From: Intestinimonas massiliensis (ex Afouda et al. 2020)
GTDB lineage: Bacteria > Bacillota > Clostridia > Oscillospirales > Oscillospiraceae
DNA length: 64,000 bases
Assembly (NCBI RefSeq): GCF_900626285.1
Contig: NZ_LR131147.1
Span: forward strand, 2,351,642 to 2,415,641
Direction: 5' to 3'
The notes beneath the pieces were generated by a model that had not been told where the DNA came from, did no database searches, and saw only the letters and a list, made by a program, of their open reading frames with translations. Shown piece by piece: positions 16,879 to 24,948 of the stretch. Positions within the stretch are counted from its first letter, which is position 1; each line of letters begins with the position of its first letter. The position numbers were made by a program, and so were the translations under genes.

Positions 16879-17958
16879 TCAGTCCAGGGAAATGACCCAG
16901 TTCAGATCTCCGTAGGTGGCCGTATCCTGAGTGCGGACCATACCTCCCCCCAGGCCGTCCCACCAGGCGTCGTGCTCATAGACCAGCTGGACGGCGCCGA
17001 TTTCCACTGCCGTGATGGGTTCCTCCACCCAGCTTGGGGCGGAGGCCAGCTGGACGTTCACGTGGCCGGAGGTGTAGCTGCGGAAGCCCTCTCCCGCGTC
17101 GGGATAGCGGGTTCCGGAGGCCCCGATGAAGGTGACCTGATGGTGGAAGAGGGAGGCTCCCGTCAGGAGAAGCCCGTCCTCAGTCTCCTCCTGGTGGGCG
17201 TACACCGACAGCTGCCGGCCGTCCTCGCTCACCAGGGCGGTCACCGTCCCCTCGGCAAAGGTCCGGCTGTCTGAGCAGGCGGCCTGGGCATCCGCCGGAG
17301 TGAGGGTCAGGGACCCGGTGTGGGAGCCGCCCCCCTCCAGGTCCAGCAGCTCATAAGTCAGCTCTTCCACCGGTTCCTCCGGCAGCTTGTAGAGGAAGGG
17401 CATATGGACCCGGGAGCGGTAGCCCTCCTCCCGCCAGGCCACCTCCGGCCCGCAGTCCAGTCCCACAAGGGAGATCCACGCCCGGCCCTGAGGCGCAAAG
17501 CCGTTGTAGGGCAGCCATTCGGAGTAGACCTGATCCCCCTGCTCCAGGGGGACGCCGTCGGCGTACACCCGCAGCTGCCGGGTGGCCAGCTGGTGGGCCT
17601 CCTCCTCCGGGCTCACCAGGTAGAGCTCCAGCAGCAGGTAGTCCCCCTGGCTCACGCCGTCCAGCTGGCACAGCCAGTCCCCCTCGGTCCAACGGTCGGC
17701 CGCCTCCACCACCATGACAGGCCCGGCGGAGGCGCCCACGCCCGTGAAGTAGCGGACTACCCACCGTACACCGGCGGCCAGGGCCTGATAGTTGACCGCC
17801 CCCAGCACCACTGCCAGGCAGAGGACTGCCGCCGCCAGCTGCCGGGCGGTCACCCGACGCCGGGCCGGTTTCTGTTCCGCCGCCGCCAGGGTGCCCTCCA
17901 CCAGGGCCTGGCTGGGGCCCGCCCGGTCAAAGAGTTCCCGATAGGTCTGTTCCGTCAT
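16879..17958 (-). CDS. Putative membrane anti-sigma factor
   Basis: A 359-residue single-pass membrane protein. A cytoplasmic segment of about 45 residues with a basic stretch (KPARRRVTARQ) precedes a membrane helix (LAAAVLCLAVVLGAVNYQALA), followed by an extracellular region of some 290 residues. The start overlaps the sigma-factor stop as ATGA, so the two are translationally coupled. By position and topology it should hold the ECF sigma factor at the membrane until an outside signal arrives; it resembles DUF4179-type anti-sigma proteins. The extracellular part shows no enzymatic motif. Confidence 0.7.
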   Translation of the reverse strand: MTEQTYRELFDRAGPSQALVEGTLAAAEQKPARRRVTARQLAAAVLCLAVVLGAVNYQALAAGVRWVVRYFTGVGASAGPVMVVEAADRWTEGDWLCQLDGVSQGDYLLLELYLVSPEEEAHQLATRQLRVYADGVPLEQGDQVYSEWLPYNGFAPQGRAWISLVGLDCGPEVAWREEGYRSRVHMPFLYKLPEEPVEELTYELLDLEGGGSHTGSLTLTPADAQAACSDSRTFAEGTVTALVSEDGRQLSVYAHQEETEDGLLLTGASLFHHQVTFIGASGTRYPDAGEGFRSYTSGHVNVQLASAPSWVEEPITAVEIGAVQLVYEHDAWWDGLGGGMVRTQDTATYGDLNWVISLD

Positions 17959-18428
17959 AGCTCTTCCGCTCCTTTCCATGCGTCCCGCAGCAGAGCCCGC
18001 CCCCGGGAGAGCTGGCTGCGGACGGTGCCGGGGCTGCGGCCCAGGATGGACGCGATCTCCTCGGTGGCGTAGCCCTCGTAGTAGTAGAGGTGGAGCACCG
18101 CCCGGTATTTTTCGGGCAGCCCCTCCAGAAGCTCCAGCAGCTCCCCCTCCTCAGGATTCCGGGCGGGGATGGCCTCCGACAGGGCCACCGTATTCCGCCT
18201 CCAGAAGGAGCGGTGGAGCTTTTTGCAGCAGTTTACCGTCACCCGCAGCAGCCAGGCCTTCCGGTGCTCCTCCTCCCGAAAGGCGGGGGCGGACCGGAGA
18301 TACCGGAGAAAGACCTCCTGGAACACATCGTCGGCGTCATGACTGCTGTGGGTCTGGGCCAGGGCCAGACGGTACACCATATCCCCGTAGGCCTCCACCG
18401 CCTGGCGCAGACTGTCGGTTTCTCCCAT
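17955..18428 (-). CDS. ECF-type RNA polymerase sigma factor, locus 1
   Basis: A 157-residue sigma-70-family factor of the ECF group. Region 2 is visible in AYGDMVYRLALAQTHSSHDADDVFQEVFLRYL and region 4 in LPEKYRAVLHLYYYEGYATEEIASILGRSPGTVRSQLSRGR. Region 3 and region 1.1 are absent, as expected. It is the first gene of a two-gene unit with its putative anti-sigma factor. A purine-rich AAAGGGGGAAG precedes the ATG. Target promoters cannot be read from the window. Confidence 0.92.
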   Translation of the reverse strand: MGETDSLRQAVEAYGDMVYRLALAQTHSSHDADDVFQEVFLRYLRSAPAFREEEHRKAWLLRVTVNCCKKLHRSFWRRNTVALSEAIPARNPEEGELLELLEGLPEKYRAVLHLYYYEGYATEEIASILGRSPGTVRSQLSRGRALLRDAWKGAEEL

Positions 18429-18490
18429 GGCACTTCCCCCTTTCCACCCCTAACATCCCTGAGCGGGCGGTTTTGCTGCACCCGGCACAG

Positions 18491-18519
18491 AAAAAACGGG
18501 CGGCCTTCCCGGCCGCCCG
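18491..18519 (-). terminator. Terminator of the leftward trmO operon
   Basis: Nine-bp GC stem (18497-18505 with 18511-18519); the A-run 18491-18496 gives the U-tract on the leftward transcript. Confidence 0.85.
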
Positions 18520-18526
18520 CAGACGT

Positions 18527-19201
18527 CTATTCCACTGACCGGACGTGAAGCACGTCCCCGTCCACCGAGAAGCGCACCTCCAGCCCGGCGAAGGCCATGC
18601 CGTACACCCGGTCCGGATCGTGCTGGTAGGAGGGACGGGGGTCCCGGGAGAGCACCCCGATCAAAGCCTCCCGCTTGCCCTCCGGCACCCTGTCCAGCAG
18701 CTGGGCCGGAAAGTCCACCTCCAGCACCTTGCCCCCCACGTTGCCGGTAAAGCCCCCGGAAGCCTCCGGGTGGGAATCGGCGTAGGGCAGGTAGGGTTTC
18801 ACGTCCAGGATGGGGGTGCCGTCCATCAGGTCCGCCCCCGACACCACCAGCACATGGCCCAGATTGGGATCCTTCTCGATCCCCTCCAGTTTCACGCAGG
18901 ACAGGCCGATGGGGTTGGGACGGAAGGGGGAGCGGGTGGCGAACACCCCCATGCGGGTGTTGCCCCCCAGACGGGGAGGCCGCACCGTGGGGGACCAGGT
19001 ATCCCGCACCGCCTCAGAGAACTGCCAGATGAGCCACAGGTGGGAGAACTCCTCCAGCCCCCGCAGGGCATCCGGGCTGCGGTACTCCGGCTCAAAGACT
19101 ACGGTGGCCTTCAATTCCTCCACCAGCCCGCTCTGCCGGGGGATGCCGAACTTGGTGGGGAAGTCGCTGCGGATGGTGGCGATGATGTGCATGGGAATCA
19201 T
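18527..19201 (-). CDS. trmO: tRNA (adenine-37-N6)-methyltransferase TrmO/TsaA family
   Basis: A 224-residue TrmO (YaeB/TsaA) protein, which in characterised members methylates N6 of t6A37 in threonine tRNAs. Typical segments are IATIRSDFPTKFGIPRQ at the start, LEEFSHLWLIWQF, TRMGVFATRSPFRPNPIGLS and DGTPILDVKPYLPYAD. The ATG at 19201 overlaps the upstream stop as ATGA and has GGAGGG 6 bases before it, so it is coupled to the GTPase gene. Both act on translation, which suits their shared operon. Confidence 0.93.
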   Translation of the reverse strand: MIPMHIIATIRSDFPTKFGIPRQSGLVEELKATVVFEPEYRSPDALRGLEEFSHLWLIWQFSEAVRDTWSPTVRPPRLGGNTRMGVFATRSPFRPNPIGLSCVKLEGIEKDPNLGHVLVVSGADLMDGTPILDVKPYLPYADSHPEASGGFTGNVGGKVLEVDFPAQLLDRVPEGKREALIGVLSRDPRPSYQHDPDRVYGMAFAGLEVRFSVDGDVLHVRSVE

Positions 19202-21819
19202 TTGTTTCCCTCCTGTGCCTTTTTCAGGGCGGCCTCCACCGGCCGGGATTTGACGGGCTTGTTGATCTGGCGGATCAGGGCGGCGATCTGTCCGGACACC
19301 TGTTCCACCTCCGCCTTGAAGGTGGTGGCCGACAGCCGCAGGGCCCCGTGGCCCAGGATGATGAGCTGCTCGGCTCCGTCGGAGGTGGCCACCCGCACCT
19401 GGTGGTGTTTCCCGATCTCATAGGTGGTCCGCTCGATATAGGTGTCGGCGGTCTCCGCCTCTTTGGTATACACCACGTAGATATTGTGGTATTTATATAC
19501 GTCCTGTATACTTCTGGGCACCTTGTAGGCGTCGAATACCAGGATGACCACATTCTTTTTGAAGCCCTGGTAGTTGCTCAGCAGGTCCATCAGCATCTGC
19601 CGGGCGGCGTCCAGGTTGGTGCGGGCCACCTGCTTCAGCTCCTCCCAGGCGAAGATGATGTTGTACCCGTCCACCAGCAGGTACTCCGGCCCCTTGTTCT
19701 GGGTCTGGACGTTGTACTTGCCCTCGTCCAGGCTGGTGCGGGCGGGCTTGGGGGGCGGGGTAAAGGCCCGGCGCTCCACCTTGCCGTAGGTCCGCTCAAA
19801 AATGGCCAATAACTCCTTGTCCTGTTCCAGAGACAGGCCCCGGTCCACCGGGCGGGCAGGCGCGGGGGAGGGGCTGTCCGCCTCCCGGGGAGGCTCCAGG
19901 GACAGACCGCTGTCCACGTGGGCCATCTCCTTCACCTGGTCCCATTTTACATTGTAGCCCGCCCCGTGGGCGCAGAACACCGAGCCGGTGGGGTTGTCCA
20001 CGTCCCGCTCCGGGTCGTAGCCCAGGGCCTCCACCACGGCCTGCTGGTCGTGGCAGGGGAAATAGCCCTTCAGGGAGCAGCTCAGCCGTCCCATGCCCCT
20101 GGTGTAGGCGGCCACCTCCCGGCCGTAGTCCCGCAGCCCCGCCACCGGGGCGGATCCGGTGAGGACGGTCAGCTCCCCGGCAGTTTCCGGCGGGTCGCAG
20201 TCGCCCCCCATCCGCTGGATGTCGCTCATGGCCCGCCCCACCTGGGGAGAAGGCACCTCCAGCCGGAAGGAGTACCAGGGTTCCAGCAGAACGGATTCCG
20301 CCTCCATCAGCCCCTGCCGCACCGCACGGTAGGTAGCCTGCCGGAAGTCGCCTCCCTCGGTGTGCTTCAGGTGGGCCCGGCCTGCCAGCAGGGTGATCTT
20401 CACGTCGGTGAGGGGGGAGCCGGTGAGCACCCCCGGGTGGGCCCGCTCGGCCAGATGGGTGAGGATGAGCCGCTGCCAGTTCCGGTCCAGCACATCCTCC
20501 GGGCAGGCGGTGGCCAGTTCCACACCGCTGCCCCGCTCTCCCGGCTCCAGCAGCAGGTGGACCTCAGCGTAGTGCCGCAGGGGCTCATAGTGGCCCACCC
20601 CGATGACGGGGGCGGCGATGGTCTCCCGGTACACGATGCCCCCCTGCCCGAAGGACACCGCCATGGAAAAGCGCTCCGCAATCAGCCGCTGCAGAATCTC
20701 CAGCTGGACCTCTCCCATCAGCTGGATGTGGATCTCCTGCAGGCCCTCGTTCCACACCAGGTGGAGCTGGGGATCCTCCTCCTCCAGCTGGCGCAGCTTC
20801 TGCATAGCGGTCACCGGGTCCTGCCCCTCCGGCAGGATCACCTGATAGGTGAGCACCGGCTCCAGAGCGGGGGGCGCCCCCTCCGCCTCAAAGCCCAGGC
20901 CCTGGCCCGCCGCCGCGGCGGACAGGCCGGTAACCGCCACCACGCTCCCCGCCGGGGCCTCCTCCACCGGCTGGAATTTCCGGCCGGAGTACAGCCGCAG
21001 CTGGTCGGCCTTCTCGCTCCAGCCCGGGCCCTCCAGCAGAGTTTTCACTTTCAGACTGCCGCCGGTGATCTTCATCCAGGCCAGCCGCACCCCCTGGTCG
21101 TCCCGTGAGATCTTGAAGATCCGGGCACCGAAATCGGTGGGATACACCGGCCGGGGGGCGTACCGCTCCAGACCCTGGAGAAATTCCGCCACCCCCTCCA
21201 GCTTCAGGGCGGAGCCGAACCAGCAGGGGAACAGCTTCCGCCTGGCGATGAGAGCGGTGAGGGCCCCGTCCGGCACCGAGCCGCTCTCCAGATAATCCTC
21301 CAGCAGGCCCTCGTCGCACAGGGCGGCCTGCTCATACAGGGTGGGCTTGTCAGAGAAGTCGGCGCAGCCCTCGTCCAGCTGGCTTTTCAGCTGCTCCAGC
21401 AGGGCGGCCCGATCCGCCCCCGCCAGGTCCATCTTGTTGACGAACAGAAAGACGGGCACCTGATAGCGCTCCAGCAGCTTCCACAGGGTGTGGGTGTGGC
21501 CCTGGACCCCGTCGCTGCCGCTGACCACCAGAATGGCGCAGTCCAGCACGGATAGGGTGCGCTCCATCTCGGCGGAGAAATCCACGTGGCCGGGGGTGTC
21601 CAGCAGGGTGAACTCCACCGTCTCCAGCGGCAGCAGGGCCTGCTTGGAGAAAATGGTGATCCCCCGCTCCTTCTCCATGGGGTCGGTGTCCAGAAAGGCG
21701 TCCCCGTGATCCACCCGCCCCAGCTTTTTCAACTGCCCGCAGGTGTAGAGCAGCCCCTCCGTCAAAGTGGTCTTCCCCGCATCCACGTGGGCAAGGATGC
21801 CCACCGCCAGTCTTTCCAT
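19198..21819 (-). CDS. TetM-like ribosomal GTPase fused to an NYN (Rae1/YacP-like) nuclease domain
   Basis: An 873-residue fusion. Residues 1 to about 640 form a translational GTPase of the Tet(M)/Tet(O)/EF-G type: G1 AHVDAGKTTL, GITIFSKQ, G3 DTPGHVDF, G4 NKMD, and the later EF-G-like domains. Tet(M) itself is about 640 residues, so roughly 230 are extra. From about residue 705 an NYN/PIN-like domain follows (YLLVDGYNIIFAWEEL, VVILVFDAYKVP, DTYIERTTYEIG, VATSDGAEQLIILGHGA) as in YacP/Rae1, a ribosome-dependent mRNA endonuclease of Bacillus. A charged linker joins them. This is unlikely to be a plain tetracycline-resistance gene; a ribosome-rescue or quality-control role is inferred. Confidence 0.88.
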   Translation of the reverse strand: MERLAVGILAHVDAGKTTLTEGLLYTCGQLKKLGRVDHGDAFLDTDPMEKERGITIFSKQALLPLETVEFTLLDTPGHVDFSAEMERTLSVLDCAILVVSGSDGVQGHTHTLWKLLERYQVPVFLFVNKMDLAGADRAALLEQLKSQLDEGCADFSDKPTLYEQAALCDEGLLEDYLESGSVPDGALTALIARRKLFPCWFGSALKLEGVAEFLQGLERYAPRPVYPTDFGARIFKISRDDQGVRLAWMKITGGSLKVKTLLEGPGWSEKADQLRLYSGRKFQPVEEAPAGSVVAVTGLSAAAAGQGLGFEAEGAPPALEPVLTYQVILPEGQDPVTAMQKLRQLEEEDPQLHLVWNEGLQEIHIQLMGEVQLEILQRLIAERFSMAVSFGQGGIVYRETIAAPVIGVGHYEPLRHYAEVHLLLEPGERGSGVELATACPEDVLDRNWQRLILTHLAERAHPGVLTGSPLTDVKITLLAGRAHLKHTEGGDFRQATYRAVRQGLMEAESVLLEPWYSFRLEVPSPQVGRAMSDIQRMGGDCDPPETAGELTVLTGSAPVAGLRDYGREVAAYTRGMGRLSCSLKGYFPCHDQQAVVEALGYDPERDVDNPTGSVFCAHGAGYNVKWDQVKEMAHVDSGLSLEPPREADSPSPAPARPVDRGLSLEQDKELLAIFERTYGKVERRAFTPPPKPARTSLDEGKYNVQTQNKGPEYLLVDGYNIIFAWEELKQVARTNLDAARQMLMDLLSNYQGFKKNVVILVFDAYKVPRSIQDVYKYHNIYVVYTKEAETADTYIERTTYEIGKHHQVRVATSDGAEQLIILGHGALRLSATTFKAEVEQVSGQIAALIRQINKPVKSRPVEAALKKAQEGNK

Positions 21820-21849
21820 AGCCGACTTCCTTTATATAAGATGTAGTTC

Positions 21850-21878
21850 AGTATACCATGTTTCCGCTTTTGGGGCAA
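21850..21878 (-). promoter_or_regulatory. Promoter of the GTPase-trmO operon
   Basis: Leftward TTGCCC (21873-21878), 17-bp spacer, TATACT (21850-21855) preceded by TGG, 31 bases before the start codon. Confidence 0.75.
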
Positions 21879-21968
21879 CGGAAAGCCGGGAGAAGAAACA
21901 TCTGACCGGCAAGTATAGAAAAATTAATTGAAAATACCATATTTTTTAAACAAAAAATCTGGAATCGC

Positions 21969-21996
21969 TTGCAATCTCAGGACAAGATGGTATAAT
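21969..21996 (+). promoter_or_regulatory. Promoter of ppdK
   Basis: TTGCAA (21969-21974), 16-bp spacer, perfect TATAAT (21991-21996) with extended -10 TGG. It points away from the GTPase promoter, and the region between is AT-rich. Confidence 0.8.
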
Positions 21997-22054
21997 AGCA
22001 CCGGTTAGCATATTTGAGAATCTTAAGAGCAAAGAAAACTAGGAGGAATGTGAA

Positions 22055-24697
22055 ATGGGCAATTCCCATAAGTACGTTTATCTGTTTTCAGAGGGCAACG
22101 GCTCCATGCGGGAGCTGCTGGGCGGCAAGGGCGCCAACCTGGCTGAAATGACCAACCTCGGCATGCCTGTGCCTCAGGGCTTTACCGTCACCACTGAGGC
22201 CTGCACTCAGTACTACAATGACGGCCGCCAGATCAACGAGGAGATCCAGGCTCAGATCTATGAGTATCTGGCCAAGATGGAGGAGATCTGCGGCAAGAAG
22301 TTTGCCGATCCCGAGAATCCCCTCCTGGTTTCCGTCCGTTCCGGCGCTCGCGCTTCCATGCCCGGTATGATGGACACCATCCTGAACCTGGGCCTGAACG
22401 ACGTGGTGGTCGAGGGCCTGGCCAAGTTCACCAACAACCCCCGCTTCGCTTACGATTCCTACCGCCGGTTCATCCAGATGTTCTCCGACGTGGTTATGGA
22501 GCTGTCCAAGAAGCGTTTTGAGGAGATCATCGACGACGTCAAGGCCAAGAAGGGCGTCAAGCAGGACGTGGAGCTGGACACCGACGACATGAAGAACCTG
22601 GTCGTCCTGTTCAAGGAGTTCTACAAGAAGGAAAAGGGCGAGGACTTCCCCCAGGATCCCAAGGTCCAGCTGATGGAGGCCGTGAAGGCCGTGTTCCGTT
22701 CCTGGGACAACCCCCGCGCCAATGTGTACCGCCGCATGAACGAGATCCCCTACGACTGGGGCACCGCCGTCAACGTGCAGGCCATGGTGTTCGGCAACTC
22801 CGGCAACAACTCCGGTACCGGCGTGGCCTTCACCCGTAACCCCGCCACCGGCGAGAAGGCTCTGTTCGGCGAGTACCTGATCAACGCCCAGGGCGAGGAC
22901 GTGGTGGCCGGCGTGCGTACTCCTTCCCCCATCTCCAAGCTGCATGAGGAGATGCCTCAGGTGTACGAGCAGTTCGCCGACATCGCCAACCGCCTGGAGC
23001 AGCACTACAAGGATATGCAGGATATGGAGTTCACCATCGAGAACGGCAAGCTCTACATGCTGCAGACCCGTAACGGCAAGCGTACCGCTGTGGCCGCTCT
23101 GAAGGTGGCCGTGGACCTGGTGGACGAGGGCATGATCGACGAGAAGGAAGCCGTCTGCCGCGTGGAGCCCAAGCAGCTGGACGCTCTGCTGCACCCCACC
23201 TTCGACGCTGAGGCCCTGAAGAAGGCCCAGGTCGTGGGCAAGGGCCTGGCCGCCTCCCCCGGCGCTGCCTGCGGCCGCGTGGTGTTCACCGCTGAGGACG
23301 GCAAGGAGTGGCATGCCCGGGGCGAGAAGGTCATCCTGGTCCGTCTGGAGACCTCTCCCGAGGATATCGAGGGTATGCAGGTCTGCCAGGGCATCCTGAC
23401 CGTCCGCGGCGGCATGACCTCTCACGCTGCCGTTGTGGCCCGCGGCATGGGCACCTGCTGCGTGTCCGGCTGCGGCGACATCGTGGTGGACTACGAGAAC
23501 AAGAAGTTCACTCTGGCCGGCAGAGAGTATCACGAGGGCGACTGGATCTCCCTGGACGGCTCCACCGGCAACATCTACGGTGAGGCCATTGCCACCGTGC
23601 CCGCCGACCCCAACTCCGGCTACTTTGGCCGCCTGATGGGCTGGGCCGACAAGTATCGTCAGCTGAAGGTGTACACCAACGCCGACACTCCCCGCGATGC
23701 CGCTCAGGGCTATGCCTTTGGCGCTCAGGGCATCGGCCTGTGCCGTACCGAGCACATGTTCTTCGAGGGTGAGCGCATCAAGGCCATGCGCGAGATGATC
23801 GTGGCCGACAACACCGAGGACCGCAAGAAGGCCCTGGCCAAGATCATGCCCTACCAGCAGGGCGACTTTGAGGGCCTGTATGAGGCCATGCAGGGTTACC
23901 CCGTGGTCATCCGCTTCCTGGATCCCCCGCTGCACGAGTTCCTGCCCACCAAGGAGGAGGACATCAAGGAGATCGCCGACGAGATGGGTATCACCGTGGA
24001 GCGCCTGCACGAGGTCATTGCCTCCCTGCACGAGTTCAACCCCATGATGGGTCACCGTGGCTGCCGTCTGGCTGTCTCCTATCCTGAGATCGCCGAGATG
24101 CAGACCACCGCTGTCATCAACGCCGCCATCAACGTGCAGAAGAAGCACCCCGGCTGGAACATGGTTCCCGAGATCATGATCCCCCTGGTGGGCGAGGTCA
24201 AGGAGCTCAAGTACGTGAAGGACGTGGTGGTAGCTACCGCCGACGCCATCATCAAGGCCTCCGGCCTCGACATGAAGTATGAGGTCGGCACCATGATCGA
24301 GATCCCCCGCGCCGCCCTCACCGCCGACGAGATCGCCAAGGAGGCCCAGTTCTTCTCCTTCGGCACCAACGACCTCACTCAGATGACCTTCGGCTTCTCC
24401 CGCGACGACGCCGGCAAGTTCCTGAGCTACTACTACGACAAGAAGATCTACGAGTCCGATCCCTTCGCTCACCTGGATCAGAAGGGTGTGGGCAAGCTGG
24501 TGGCCATGGCCGCCAAGATGGGCCGTGAGACCCGCCCCGACATCCACCTGGGTATCTGCGGCGAGCACGGCGGCGACCCCACCTCCGTGGAGTTCTGCCA
24601 CAATGTGGGCCTGGACTATGTGTCCTGCTCTCCCTACCGTGTGCCTATCGCCCGTCTGGCTGCCGCTCAGGCCGCTATCAAGAATCCCCGGTCCTAA
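22055..24697 (+). CDS. ppdK: Pyruvate, phosphate dikinase
   Basis: Interconverts pyruvate + ATP + phosphate with phosphoenolpyruvate + AMP + pyrophosphate; in anaerobes it serves PPi-linked glycolysis or gluconeogenesis. The 880 residues cover all domains: nucleotide-binding N-terminal part (GGKGANLAEMTNLGMPVPQGF, SVRSGARASMPGMMDT), phosphohistidine domain with H457 in GGMTSHAAVVARG, and PEP-binding barrel with catalytic C835 in GICGEHGGDP. Ribosome site AGGAGGA. Codon choice is richer in T-ending CGT, GCT and TCC/TCT than the neighbours, which fits high expression. Monocistronic, between its own promoter and a strong terminator. Confidence 0.97.
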   Translation: MGNSHKYVYLFSEGNGSMRELLGGKGANLAEMTNLGMPVPQGFTVTTEACTQYYNDGRQINEEIQAQIYEYLAKMEEICGKKFADPENPLLVSVRSGARASMPGMMDTILNLGLNDVVVEGLAKFTNNPRFAYDSYRRFIQMFSDVVMELSKKRFEEIIDDVKAKKGVKQDVELDTDDMKNLVVLFKEFYKKEKGEDFPQDPKVQLMEAVKAVFRSWDNPRANVYRRMNEIPYDWGTAVNVQAMVFGNSGNNSGTGVAFTRNPATGEKALFGEYLINAQGEDVVAGVRTPSPISKLHEEMPQVYEQFADIANRLEQHYKDMQDMEFTIENGKLYMLQTRNGKRTAVAALKVAVDLVDEGMIDEKEAVCRVEPKQLDALLHPTFDAEALKKAQVVGKGLAASPGAACGRVVFTAEDGKEWHARGEKVILVRLETSPEDIEGMQVCQGILTVRGGMTSHAAVVARGMGTCCVSGCGDIVVDYENKKFTLAGREYHEGDWISLDGSTGNIYGEAIATVPADPNSGYFGRLMGWADKYRQLKVYTNADTPRDAAQGYAFGAQGIGLCRTEHMFFEGERIKAMREMIVADNTEDRKKALAKIMPYQQGDFEGLYEAMQGYPVVIRFLDPPLHEFLPTKEEDIKEIADEMGITVERLHEVIASLHEFNPMMGHRGCRLAVSYPEIAEMQTTAVINAAINVQKKHPGWNMVPEIMIPLVGEVKELKYVKDVVVATADAIIKASGLDMKYEVGTMIEIPRAALTADEIAKEAQFFSFGTNDLTQMTFGFSRDDAGKFLSYYYDKKIYESDPFAHLDQKGVGKLVAMAAKMGRETRPDIHLGICGEHGGDPTSVEFCHNVGLDYVSCSPYRVPIARLAAAQAAIKNPRS

Positions 24698-24723
24698 ACC
24701 GTCCCGGGCTGCATAAGCCAATG

Positions 24724-24762
24724 AAAACCGCCCCGGTCCAAGCTGGACCGGGGCGGTTTTTC
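24724..24762 (+). terminator. Terminator after ppdK
   Basis: Perfect 17-bp stem (24724-24740 with 24744-24760), AGC loop and T-run. Confidence 0.94.
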
Positions 24763-24858
24763 GCGCTCTGCACAGCGGTACCTGTCGCAATGGAGGCTCC
24801 TTCTGAAAATACCTGGAAGTCATATAGGATTTATTTTGTTAAAACAGCAAAATACCTA

Positions 24859-24885
24859 TTGACTAAATAGAGAATCTGTTATAAT
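24859..24885 (+). promoter_or_regulatory. Promoter of the acyl-CoA dehydrogenase/flavodiiron operon
   Basis: TTGACT (24859-24864), a short 15-bp spacer, and TATAAT (24880-24885) with extended -10 TGT. Confidence 0.7.
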
Positions 24886-24897
24886 ATGCACATATAA

Positions 24898-24916
24898 AAT
24901 AATGATTATCGTTATT
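24898..24916 (+). promoter_or_regulatory. Fur-box-like operator
   Basis: A 19-bp stretch matching 15 of 19 positions of the classical Fur consensus GATAATGATAATCATTATC. It covers the expected transcription start just downstream of the -10 box, a position suited to repression by Fur or PerR. A further AT-rich ATTGTTATTATT follows directly. Confidence 0.65.
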
Positions 24917-24948
24917 GTTATTATTAAAACAGAAAAGGAGGAAGTACC

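Noticed and set aside
19198..21819. Classical tetracycline-resistance gene tet(M)/tet(O)
   Set aside because: About 230 extra residues form an NYN domain, the gene is in a housekeeping operon with trmO, and no mobile-element context surrounds it.
22088..24823. Long open frames antisense to real genes (also 7762-10122, 24856-28095, 13757-16129 and 53850-56567)
   Set aside because: They mirror the codon bias of the GC-rich genes opposite, are low-complexity (many H, V, G, L, Q) and lack ribosome sites or family motifs.
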